A DNA stretch of 28,322 bases from an uncultured Prevotella sp. (GTDB lineage: Bacteria > Bacteroidota > Bacteroidia > Bacteroidales > Bacteroidaceae), in assembly GCA_938028745.1 (NCBI GenBank), contig CALIZL010000074.1, forward strand, positions 1 through 28,322. Reading direction: 5' to 3'. A program made the translations under genes and the position numbers. This document shows, piece after piece, positions 21,775-28,322 of the stretch. The notes beneath the pieces are model-generated. The model saw nothing but the letters and a program-made list of their open reading frames with translations. It was not told the DNA's origin and did no database searches. Each line of letters starts with the position of its first letter. Positions within the stretch are counted from its first letter, which is position 1.

Positions 21775-23853
21775 ATGATTAAACGCATGAGAGAAAACAA
21801 TGCAATAAGAGCATTGGGAAAAACGGTACTCTACCGAATCGCCCTTTTCGTGCTTGTCTACCTCTCGCTGGTTGCCCTAGGCCTCATTCTGCTCTACATT
21901 GGCTACGAATGGGCAACGTTTTGGGGAATAGATATGCTGCAACGTGCCTTCGACGGCACCAACAGCGGATTTGTCATGCTGATACTTCTGGGAGCCTACC
22001 TTGGTGTTATAGCACTCTGCCTGATGTTCGGACTCTTTCTCGTGAAGTTTATCTTCACCCGACTTAATGTGGAAGAAGAGGGCAGAATACAGGTAAAAGA
22101 GGATGATTGTCCACAGCTTTTCGAACTTATACGCCATGTGGCCAAGGCTACAAAATGCCCGATGCCCCACAAAGTGTTCCTCTCTACTGAAATTAATGCT
22201 TGTGTTTACTTCAACACCACTTTCTGGTCGATGTTCTTTCCCGTTCGCAAAAACCTTGTGTTGGGCGTAGGACTGTTCGCCACTACAAGCACAGAGGAGA
22301 TTAAAGGCATTCTTGCTCACGAGTTCGGACACTTCTCGCAAGACAGCATGAAGATTAGTTCGGTGGTTTATACCGCCAACATCGTGATGGGAAACCTGGT
22401 GTATGGCGAAGATGCTTGGGACAGATGGGTTGACCGCTGGAGCCATTTCGGCTGGAGCCCCTTCTCTATCTTCGGCCTGCTTACTCGTTTCTTCACTGTT
22501 AGGGTACGTCTTCTGCTGCAATGCTTATATAGGTATGTGAACATCGCTTATCGCGAATTGTCGCGACAGATGGAATACGATGCCGACAGCATAGCATGCA
22601 AGGTGGTGGGAAAGGCCGTGATGGCATCGTCGTTCTACAAAACTACGGTGCTGATGCAATGCAGTTCTAACACGCATGTTGCCTTGGTTCGACTGGCAGA
22701 AACGTCGAAAAAGGCCGATCCATTCGAGGTTTTGGAGCTGCTCGCGCAGATTAAATCGCACGAGGAAGGCAAGACCATCGAGGCCACAGAATTGCTGCAA
22801 GCGGAGGTAAAGACGAACGATGAACCCACGGCGAGGTTCTCTTGTGAGGACCTTTGGAACTCGCACCCATCGGATAAAGACCGCATTCAACACCTACCCA
22901 ACATCCCTACACAGTGCAATGAGTCGCTGGTTGCGGCATGGAGCATACTTCCTGTCGACCTTCGGCAACGTGTAGGCGAGCTGTTGAGGTTCGATAAAAC
23001 GGCGAAAACGGGCATGCCGCAAATGCTAACGGGCGAAGAATTGCGCCAATGGTTGGAGAAAGAACTCGTTACCGAGCTGCTCGACATGCGCTTCCGCCGT
23101 TTCTTTGTGGAATGCGGATGTATCGACTTGTTCAATCCGATGGAGGAAATGCCGGCCGAAACGGTTACTTATCCCTTTACCAAACGTAACAGAAACATCG
23201 TAACGGCCTACATCAGAGCCTACGAAGATGCCGAGCAAATGATTGAAATCATTAACGGCAGCCGCGAAGTTAGCGCCGCTTACTATAAGGGGAAAAGCTA
23301 TGCGCCAAACGATTTGCCTACCGTTGAACACAGCCATTATATGGAACGGATGCTGCCGAAGGTAAAGAACGTGTATCGCGAGATTTACACGTACTTGCGC
23401 AATGGCAGCCACGGAACGGAGGTTCAAGGGCTATACGAACACCTTTTTGCGCTCAACAAGCGCATCGAGGCCTACCAGCAGGCTATCATCAAGCCGGCCG
23501 AAAAAATGGTGGAAGAATGGAACAGCAGTGATAAGGAAGACAAGGACGAGGCCATGCTCTTGCAAGAATACGAACGTCTGCTAGCTGAATTGCACGAGAT
23601 AATGCCTACAACGCTGCGTATGTTAAGCGAAGAATTGCATGCAGACGAGACTTGTGCTGACCTATACAGGCTGTCGGTGCAAGCAACACCACCTAAGATA
23701 GGACTGGATAGCGATGCACGAATGAAGGAGATTAACACGTGCCTTTCGCTGCTCTCGCCCTTCTTAGAACTGTTACAACAGCAGTATGCCGACCTTAAAC
23801 TGGCTATTGGCAGGATTGCGCAAGCAGAAGAGGAGTTGGAATTGGTGCAATAG
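21775..23853 (+). CDS. M48 family membrane metallopeptidase
   Basis: The protein has 692 aa from the ATG at 21775 (MIKRMRENNA). An ATG at 21787 and an upstream GTG at 21745 are possible alternatives. Two N-terminal membrane helices (about residues 21-43 and 64-92) precede the zinc motif AHEFGHFSQD (His182, Glu183, His186), with the third ligand probably Glu268 in QMEYDADSIACK. This is the Ste24/HtpX-type arrangement. After a further hydrophobic part (about 195-260) comes a 400-residue soluble, helix-rich C-terminal region with no recognised domain. It probably degrades or processes membrane or envelope proteins. It sits between ybeY and mnmG, genes that I recall being closer neighbours in other Bacteroidales. 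Confidence 0.88.
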   Translation: MIKRMRENNAIRALGKTVLYRIALFVLVYLSLVALGLILLYIGYEWATFWGIDMLQRAFDGTNSGFVMLILLGAYLGVIALCLMFGLFLVKFIFTRLNVEEEGRIQVKEDDCPQLFELIRHVAKATKCPMPHKVFLSTEINACVYFNTTFWSMFFPVRKNLVLGVGLFATTSTEEIKGILAHEFGHFSQDSMKISSVVYTANIVMGNLVYGEDAWDRWVDRWSHFGWSPFSIFGLLTRFFTVRVRLLLQCLYRYVNIAYRELSRQMEYDADSIACKVVGKAVMASSFYKTTVLMQCSSNTHVALVRLAETSKKADPFEVLELLAQIKSHEEGKTIEATELLQAEVKTNDEPTARFSCEDLWNSHPSDKDRIQHLPNIPTQCNESLVAAWSILPVDLRQRVGELLRFDKTAKTGMPQMLTGEELRQWLEKELVTELLDMRFRRFFVECGCIDLFNPMEEMPAETVTYPFTKRNRNIVTAYIRAYEDAEQMIEIINGSREVSAAYYKGKSYAPNDLPTVEHSHYMERMLPKVKNVYREIYTYLRNGSHGTEVQGLYEHLFALNKRIEAYQQAIIKPAEKMVEEWNSSDKEDKDEAMLLQEYERLLAELHEIMPTTLRMLSEELHADETCADLYRLSVQATPPKIGLDSDARMKEINTCLSLLSPFLELLQQQYADLKLAIGRIAQAEEELELVQ

Positions 23854-23972
23854 AAAGGGGATAACGTTTACCCTTTACGCCCAACTTCCTTTACTCCTTT
23901 CTCCTAAATATACGATAATCTTTGGCGCAACTTCACTGAACGCCATACCATTAAAATGCACTACTGAGGTAG

Positions 23973-23998
23973 AAGGATGGCTCCGGCCATCCTTTTTT
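23973..23998 (+). terminator. Rho-independent terminator after the M48 gene
   Basis: AAGGATGGC-TCCG-GCCATCCTT is a perfect 9-bp stem with a tetraloop, followed by a T run. It lies 120 bp after the M48 stop codon and closes the coaD-ybeY-M48 unit. Confidence 0.92.
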
Positions 23999-24010
23999 GT
24001 TGCCGTTAAT

Positions 24011-24041
24011 TTGCATATATGGTTTCTATACCCTAACTTTG
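24011..24041 (+). promoter_or_regulatory. Promoter upstream of mnmG
   Basis: TTG (24011-24013), a 20-bp spacer and TAACTTTG (24034-24041). It lies just after the M48 terminator and is the only good promoter before mnmG, implying a leader of about 445 nt. Confidence 0.75.
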
Positions 24042-24172
24042 TAAGTCCTTTGTGGCTCTCACGGCCTGTTAAATTACAAGCCATAACGTCACAAGTATTT
24101 GATTTTAAGAACTTTAAGATTCGCAAAAGGATATTGCGAGCTCTACATATAACAATAGAAAGAGGCCATATT

Positions 24173-24283
24173 ATGACCTCTCATTTGTGCATGCGCGTAC
24201 AAATCGACATGTGCAAGCTACAAAAGGCGATTTGGATAAGGCAAAATGGGCTAGGGATAGCCGTCTGGTTGACAGGGCTGTAA
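24173..24283 (+). CDS. Possible 36-aa leader peptide in the mnmG 5' region
   Basis: A short frame starts ATGACCTCTCATTTG and encodes a peptide opening MTSHLCMRVQIDMCKLQKAI and ending AVWLTGL, with two Cys and two Trp. It lies inside the transcript expected from the 24011-24041 promoter, and its ATG sits in the loop side of a small hairpin. No family is recognised. It may be a chance frame; it is listed because of its position only. Confidence 0.15.
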   Translation: MTSHLCMRVQIDMCKLQKAIWIRQNGLGIAVWLTGL

Positions 24284-24492
24284 CTAGCTAGATAGACAAC
24301 GAGTGAGGCCTAACTAGTACATTGGTTCTTGCGGAACGAAATTGATAGATAACAAAACGGCTGGATAGCTAGGCAACAACTGGCTATAATACGCGTTGAA
24401 ACGGGCATAACTAGCATGCTGTCACCCTCCATCAAATCGCCATACAACACTCCGTAAATTCATAAAATCAAGTACATACAGCAAATAACAAT

Positions 24493-26364
24493 ATGATATT
24501 CAGATACGATGTCCTCGTCATTGGAGGCGGTCATGCGGGTTGCGAAGCTGCTCGTGCTGCGGCAAAAATTGGTGCCAAGACCTGCCTTATCACAATGGAC
24601 ATGAACAAAATAGCGCAAATGAGCTGCAACCCGGCCGTGGGCGGCATTGCCAAAGGGCAGATAGTGCGCGAAGTTGACGCGCTGGGCGGTGAAATGGGAA
24701 TTATTACCGACTCTACGTCTATACAGTTCCGCATGCTCAATAAAGGTAAAGGGCCTGCCGTTTGGAGTCCGCGGGCGCAATGCGATAGGGCTAAATTCAT
24801 CACTAAATGGCGCGAAACGCTCGATTCTACCGAAGGATTGGACATCTGGCAAGACCAAGCCGACGAGCTGCTTGTAGAGGATGGCATGGCCATTGGCGTG
24901 CGAACGCTCTGGGGTGCGGAATTTCGGGCCAAGAGTATTGTGGTAACGGCTGGGACGTTCCTTAACGGATTGATGCACGTTGGCAAAGTGCAGATACCTG
25001 GCGGACGTTGTGCCGAGCCTGCTGTTTACAGATTTAGCGAAAGCATCGCTCGTCATGGCATCACCGTTGACCGAATGAAGACGGGCACGCCTGTAAGAAT
25101 TGATGCGCGCACGGTGCACTTTGAAGAGATGGAAAGGCAAGACGGAGAGATCGATTTCCACCAATTCAGCTACATGCCCACGCCCAAAACACTAACGCAA
25201 TTGCCCTGCTGGACTTTCTATACCACGCAAGAGGCACACCAAGCATTGCAAGAAGGCATTGCAGATTCGCCCCTTTTCAACGGTCAAATCCAAAGCACGG
25301 GGCCGCGTTATTGCCCCAGCATCGAGACAAAGCTCGTTACCTTCCCCGACAAGGAGCAGCATCCGCTCTTCCTTGAACCCGAAGGCGAGAACACTGCTGA
25401 GATGTATCTCAACGGATTTTCGTCGAGTATGCCACTCGATGTGCAGCTAAACGCCCTGCGAAAGATTCCCGCGCTACGCGATGCCAAGGCTTATAGGCCT
25501 GGCTATGCCATAGAATACGATTACTTCGACCCCACGCTACTACACGCATCCCTCGAATCGAAGGTGGTGAAGGGCCTATTCCTTGCAGGGCAAGTTAATG
25601 GAACCACGGGTTACGAAGAGGCCGCTGGGCAAGGTCTTGTGGCTGGAATTAACGCCGCCATTGCTTGCAACGGGGGCGAGCCTTTCGTGATGAAACGGGA
25701 CGAAAGCTACATTGGCGTACTGATAGACGACCTTACAACGAAGGGCGTCGACGAGCCTTACCGCATGTTTACCTCGCGTGCAGAATACCGAATACTACTC
25801 CGTCAAGACGATGCCGATGCGAGATTAACCGAACGCGCTTACCAAATAGGACTGGCTACAAGGGAGCGTTTCGACCATTGGATGGAGAAAAAACAAAGCA
25901 TTGAACGCATAATAAGCCTTTGCGAAATAACTACGGTGAAGGCTAACGACATCAATGCGGCACTTGAACGCTGGGGAACGACACCCTTAAACGGTAGCGC
26001 AAAACTAGCAGACCTTATCGCTAGGCCACAGCTAAACGTGCTAGCACTTGCCGATGCAGTACCCGAATTAAAGGCAGCTATTGAGCAAACGCCCAACAGA
26101 AAGGAGGAGATTGTAGAGGCCGCAGAAATAAAGATGAAGTATAAAGGATACATCGAACGCGAGAAAATCGTGGCAGACAAGATGTGCCGCTTAGAAAACA
26201 TCCGCATCAAAGGGCACTTCAATTACGAGGAGCTGCACGAAATCTCCACGGAAGGACGGCAAAAATTGGCGCGCATCAACCCTGAAACGTTGGCACAGGC
26301 CTCACGAATACCAGGTGTTTCGCCAAGCGATATTAATGTATTGCTCGTGCTGATGAACAGATAA
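24493..26364 (+). CDS. mnmG: tRNA uridine-5-carboxymethylaminomethyl(34) synthesis enzyme MnmG
   Basis: The protein has 623 aa, the standard length. With MnmE it installs the cmnm5/nm5 group on the wobble uridine of certain tRNAs, using FAD, glycine or ammonium and methylene-tetrahydrofolate. The N-terminal FAD-binding Rossmann motif is VIGGGHAGCEAARAAAKIG (about residues 8-26). Next come the signature MSCNPAVGGIAKGQIVREVDALGG (about 42-65), the PRYCPSIETK block and GLFLAGQVNGTTGYEEAAGQG (about 361-381). The C-terminal MnmE/tRNA-interacting domain contains YKGYIEREK and ends with the helical RIPGVSPSDINVLLVLM segment. It is expressed from its own promoter behind a long leader. Confidence 0.97.
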   Translation: MIFRYDVLVIGGGHAGCEAARAAAKIGAKTCLITMDMNKIAQMSCNPAVGGIAKGQIVREVDALGGEMGIITDSTSIQFRMLNKGKGPAVWSPRAQCDRAKFITKWRETLDSTEGLDIWQDQADELLVEDGMAIGVRTLWGAEFRAKSIVVTAGTFLNGLMHVGKVQIPGGRCAEPAVYRFSESIARHGITVDRMKTGTPVRIDARTVHFEEMERQDGEIDFHQFSYMPTPKTLTQLPCWTFYTTQEAHQALQEGIADSPLFNGQIQSTGPRYCPSIETKLVTFPDKEQHPLFLEPEGENTAEMYLNGFSSSMPLDVQLNALRKIPALRDAKAYRPGYAIEYDYFDPTLLHASLESKVVKGLFLAGQVNGTTGYEEAAGQGLVAGINAAIACNGGEPFVMKRDESYIGVLIDDLTTKGVDEPYRMFTSRAEYRILLRQDDADARLTERAYQIGLATRERFDHWMEKKQSIERIISLCEITTVKANDINAALERWGTTPLNGSAKLADLIARPQLNVLALADAVPELKAAIEQTPNRKEEIVEAAEIKMKYKGYIEREKIVADKMCRLENIRIKGHFNYEELHEISTEGRQKLARINPETLAQASRIPGVSPSDINVLLVLMNR

Positions 26365-26837
26365 AGCCATATCCTTGGATGAAACATCGTGTGGAGTGAG
26401 GCAACGAACGCAAGCGAAATCTGTGGACTAGTGCAACGATTTAAACGGCTCAATGCAATTTTAAGCAGCGGGGAAGAACAAAATACGTCAAGGACATAAG
26501 GCGTAAACGTTCCGAAACAACAGAGCGAAGGAGGCGCATCGTTTGGATATATTCCCCCACCCTAGCAAGTCTTCGCCAGCAAAGTCTGAACAAAAGCAGA
26601 ACGAAAAACAATCGTCCAAAGCGCACACCTTATATATAGGAGCGCATGAAAGGCGATGAAACGGAAGGCAAAAACAAAGCCAACGCAAGCCCTTACATAA
26701 AGAAGTGTTAGACGTTTGGCTTAAACAGAGGATTGAAAGAGAAATTAAAAACGCGCGGACACATGAAGTATTACTCGAACCAATATGCGTTCCACGTGAA
26801 ACAATTAATATAAGAATAGAAACATAACTTACTGTAA
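26365..26837. other. Intergenic region between mnmG and apt
   Basis: No gene is supported; frames are short and without domains. The only clear signal is the parS-like palindrome at 26788-26803. No TAnnTTTG promoter for apt is seen, so apt may be read through from mnmG or use a non-consensus promoter. Confidence 0.6.
26788..26803. promoter_or_regulatory. parS-like centromere site (ParB binding)
   Basis: The sequence C + GTTCCACGTGAAACA matches the widely conserved parS consensus TGTTCCACGTGAAACA at 15 of 16 positions, with the mismatch at the first base. It lies in non-coding DNA 35 bp before apt. parS sites bind ParB and usually cluster near the replication origin, so this part of the chromosome may be close to oriC. 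No parA/parB or DnaA box cluster is in the window. Confidence 0.75.
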
Positions 26838-27368
26838 ATGAATAATAAACTATTGATGGACAATCTGCGTTGCATACCAGATTGGCCGAAGAAAGGGGTG
26901 AACTTTCGCGATGTAACCACGCTATTTAAGAACCCCGAATGTATTAAAGTAATCACGGACGAAATGTGCGAGATTTACAAAGACAAAGGAATCACGAAGA
27001 TTGTAGGCATAGAATCGCGCGGTTTCGTCATGTCATCGGCCGTGGCCATCAGGCTAGGGGCAGGCATTGTGCTTTGTAGAAAGCCCGGAAAACTACCTTG
27101 CGAAACCGTACAAGAAAGTTATAACAAGGAGTATGGCACCGATACGATCGAGATTCACAAAGATTCGATAAGCGAAGACGATGTAGTTCTGCTCCACGAC
27201 GACTTGCTTGCTACGGGTGGAACGATGAAGGCTGCATGCGATTTGGTGAAGAAATTCAACCCCAAGAAGATTTACGCCAACTTCATTATCGAGCTTGTAA
27301 ACGAAGATCTCAACGGCAGAGCCGCCTTCGATAAAGACATAGAGATTTCTACACTCATACAAGTATAA
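26838..27368 (+). CDS. apt: Adenine phosphoribosyltransferase (Apt)
   Basis: The protein has 176 aa, the usual length. It converts adenine and PRPP to AMP and pyrophosphate in purine salvage (cytosolic). The N-terminal block IPDWPKKGVNFRDVTTLFKNPE is the Apt hallmark, followed by GIESRGFVMSSAVAIRLGAG and the LCRKPGKLP loop. The PRPP-binding motif is VVLLHDDLLATGGTMKAA (about residues 115-132), where the common VDDLLATGGT reads HDDLLATGGT. It follows mnmG as is common in Bacteroidales, but the expected downstream uvrC is not found in the remaining 950 bp. Confidence 0.96.
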   Translation: MNNKLLMDNLRCIPDWPKKGVNFRDVTTLFKNPECIKVITDEMCEIYKDKGITKIVGIESRGFVMSSAVAIRLGAGIVLCRKPGKLPCETVQESYNKEYGTDTIEIHKDSISEDDVVLLHDDLLATGGTMKAACDLVKKFNPKKIYANFIIELVNEDLNGRAAFDKDIEISTLIQV

Positions 27369-27436
27369 GGGCTGCACAAGCAAAACAAAGTGCATTAAAC
27401 GGCATTACGCAGTGTGCAACCGACCTCAACGCGAGC

Positions 27437-27510
27437 AACGAGAACACCTTTAACTTACCACACACCACATCAGGCGTTGGAGAAAGACAATAAGGTGTTC
27501 TCGTTTTGGT
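27437..27510 (+). terminator. Long inverted repeat with T-rich tail after apt
   Basis: AACGAGAACACCTT (27437-27450) and its exact reverse complement (27492-27505) flank a 41-nt loop and are followed by TTGGTTTTT. This is probably a terminator with an unusually long loop; the loop could itself be functional. Confidence 0.65.
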
Positions 27511-27719
27511 TTTTATACTGGTTCCTGGTGCGCTTTGAAGGGAAGGTGAAAGAATATAATCAAGGGACGAAACGCAACGCATTTTACAGCGAGCAAATCG
27601 AAGAAAGGCTGCATCTGGCATCCATAATGCTTTGTATAAACACTGCTAATCGCAGACAGAGGGGCAGGCTAAGGCCACAAGGAAATAAGAGATGACCAAT
27701 AGAAGCGAGGAAAACAGGG

Positions 27720-27880
27720 GATGGTAACGAAAGCAAAGAGGGAGAGGAAGGAAACAAAACAAGGGATAGGAACGAAATAAAACAAGGATAGGAACGAAAT
27801 AAAACAAGGGATAGAAACGAAAGGAAAGAGGGGCAGGAGCGAAACAAAGCAGGGTACAGGAAGAGAAAGAAGGAGGAAAA
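27720..27880. repeat. Degenerate 22-23 bp polypurine tandem repeat
   Basis: Units of the form GGAACGAAATAAAACAAGG(G)ATA start at about 27769 and 27791, with diverged units on both sides (about 27750, 27814, 27836). The plus strand is almost entirely A and G. Confidence 0.75.
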
Positions 27881-28146
27881 AGCAGAAAGGCGTAATCGCA
27901 ACAAGCGGTGAAAAGAAAGAATGTCTGCACCAGCAGCAAGCCTTTCAAATAAGACAAAGGGGAATTAGAACGTATAGGAAGGCAGACAAAGAGGAGCTTA
28001 TGGCAAGCTGATACATTCGAAATAAGAGGTCGCACAACCATCAACAACGTCTCTACTTCCCTACCCTATCTTTGTGACACGCAAGCAATACATCACGCGC
28101 GCAGTTCAGAATTGGAAGCAATAACCCACACAACTCTTGTTCAAGC

Positions 28147-28322
28147 TAAAAAGGAAAAGCAGTACGGCAAAAAAGGGAAGAAGCTGTAAGGCATAAAGGA
28201 AAGCAGTAGTACTGCAAAAAGGAAAGAAGCTGTAAGGCTTGAAGGAAAGCAGTAGTACTGCAAAAAGGAAAGAAGCTGTAAGGCTTGAAGGAAAGCAGTA
28301 GTACTGCAAAAAGGAAAGAAGC
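28147..28322. repeat. 46-bp minisatellite with a palindromic core, continuing past the window
   Basis: The core GCAGTAGTACTGC (palindromic around its central G) recurs with an exact 46-bp period, starting at 28203, 28249 and 28295. A diverged copy containing GCAGTACGGC lies at 28159. Between cores the sequence is a purine-rich AAAAAGGAAAGAAGCTGTAAGGC block. All units are nearly identical and there are no unique spacers. Confidence 0.88.

Larger units (their letters stand above)
23854..24492. other. Intergenic region: terminator, promoter and long mnmG leader
   Basis: It contains the M48 terminator (23973-23998), a strong promoter (24011-24041) and about 445 nt of leader before mnmG. The leader holds a GAGG-CAT-ATG-CCTC-like hairpin at 24163-24181, a GGCTA-GGGA-TAGCC hairpin at 24249-24262 and a 36-codon frame (24173-24283). 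No known riboswitch is recognised. Confidence 0.6.
27511..28322. other. Gene-free right end with purine-rich repeats
   Basis: No supported gene. The plus strand is strongly purine-biased from about 27690 to 27900, with 22-23 bp degenerate repeats, and a 46-bp minisatellite fills 28147-28322. The minus-strand frames here translate to Phe/Leu/Ser-rich repetitive peptides typical of antisense purine tracts and are not considered genes. Confidence 0.65.

Noticed and set aside
27584..28309. Minus-strand frames of 67-133 codons
   Set aside because: They are antisense to polypurine and minisatellite repeats, giving Phe/Leu/Ser-rich low-complexity products.
28147..28322. CRISPR array
   Set aside because: All of the 46-bp units are nearly identical; there is no alternation of a repeat with unique spacers and no cas gene nearby.

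Overview
The window looks like chromosomal DNA from a Bacteroidales bacterium, most likely Prevotella or a close relative. Three things point there. Several genes carry the TAnnTTTG -7 box, often with a TTG about 20 bases upstream and without a Shine-Dalgarno sequence. The gene content is typical: a TonB-dependent receptor, an S46 dipeptidyl-peptidase, a DUF5117-type zinc protease, a fused SpmA/SpmB protein and a four-helix bundle protein. The intergenic DNA is unusually rich in repeats. I see no rRNA, tRNA, CRISPR array, transposase or phage gene.

Layout. 1-4.1 kb: an octamer array, a secreted PDZ protein related to retropepsin-like proteases but without recognisable catalytic aspartates, and a TonB-dependent receptor. 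4.1-8.8 kb: a SAM methyltransferase and ruvB on the minus strand, then a Zn/Cd-type P1B ATPase transcribed divergently from ruvB. 8.9-17.9 kb, all minus strand: an S46 dipeptidyl-peptidase, a polysaccharide flippase, a small four-helix bundle gene between inverted repeats, a fused SpmA/SpmB membrane protein and a large secreted zinc metalloprotease. 17.9-20.6 kb: 2.6 kb without a convincing gene, made of small repeats and inverted repeats. 20.6-27.4 kb, plus strand: coaD, ybeY, an M48 membrane metallopeptidase, mnmG and apt, with a parS-like palindrome between mnmG and apt. 27.4-28.3 kb: a long inverted repeat after apt, a polypurine repeat tract and a 46-bp minisatellite running off the end.

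Function. Housekeeping genes cover CoA synthesis (coaD), rRNA maturation (ybeY), tRNA wobble modification (mnmG), adenine salvage (apt) and Holliday junction migration (ruvB). They are mixed with envelope and peptide-use functions (TonB receptor, S46 peptidase, zinc protease, M48 protease, flippase, metal exporter), as expected of a peptide-fermenting anaerobe.

The most unusual content lies between genes. Most intergenic arrays have a period of exactly 8 bp and fall into two families: AGTT plus a variable tetranucleotide, and CACCTTTT. In several places the two families are joined by a short GGCGTNAGCCAT-like module. Two such composites, 112-113 bp long and differing at about four positions, lie in inverted orientation around the four-helix bundle gene, making a potentially invertible or mobile cassette. 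All family assignments come from reading the sequence; no search was run.
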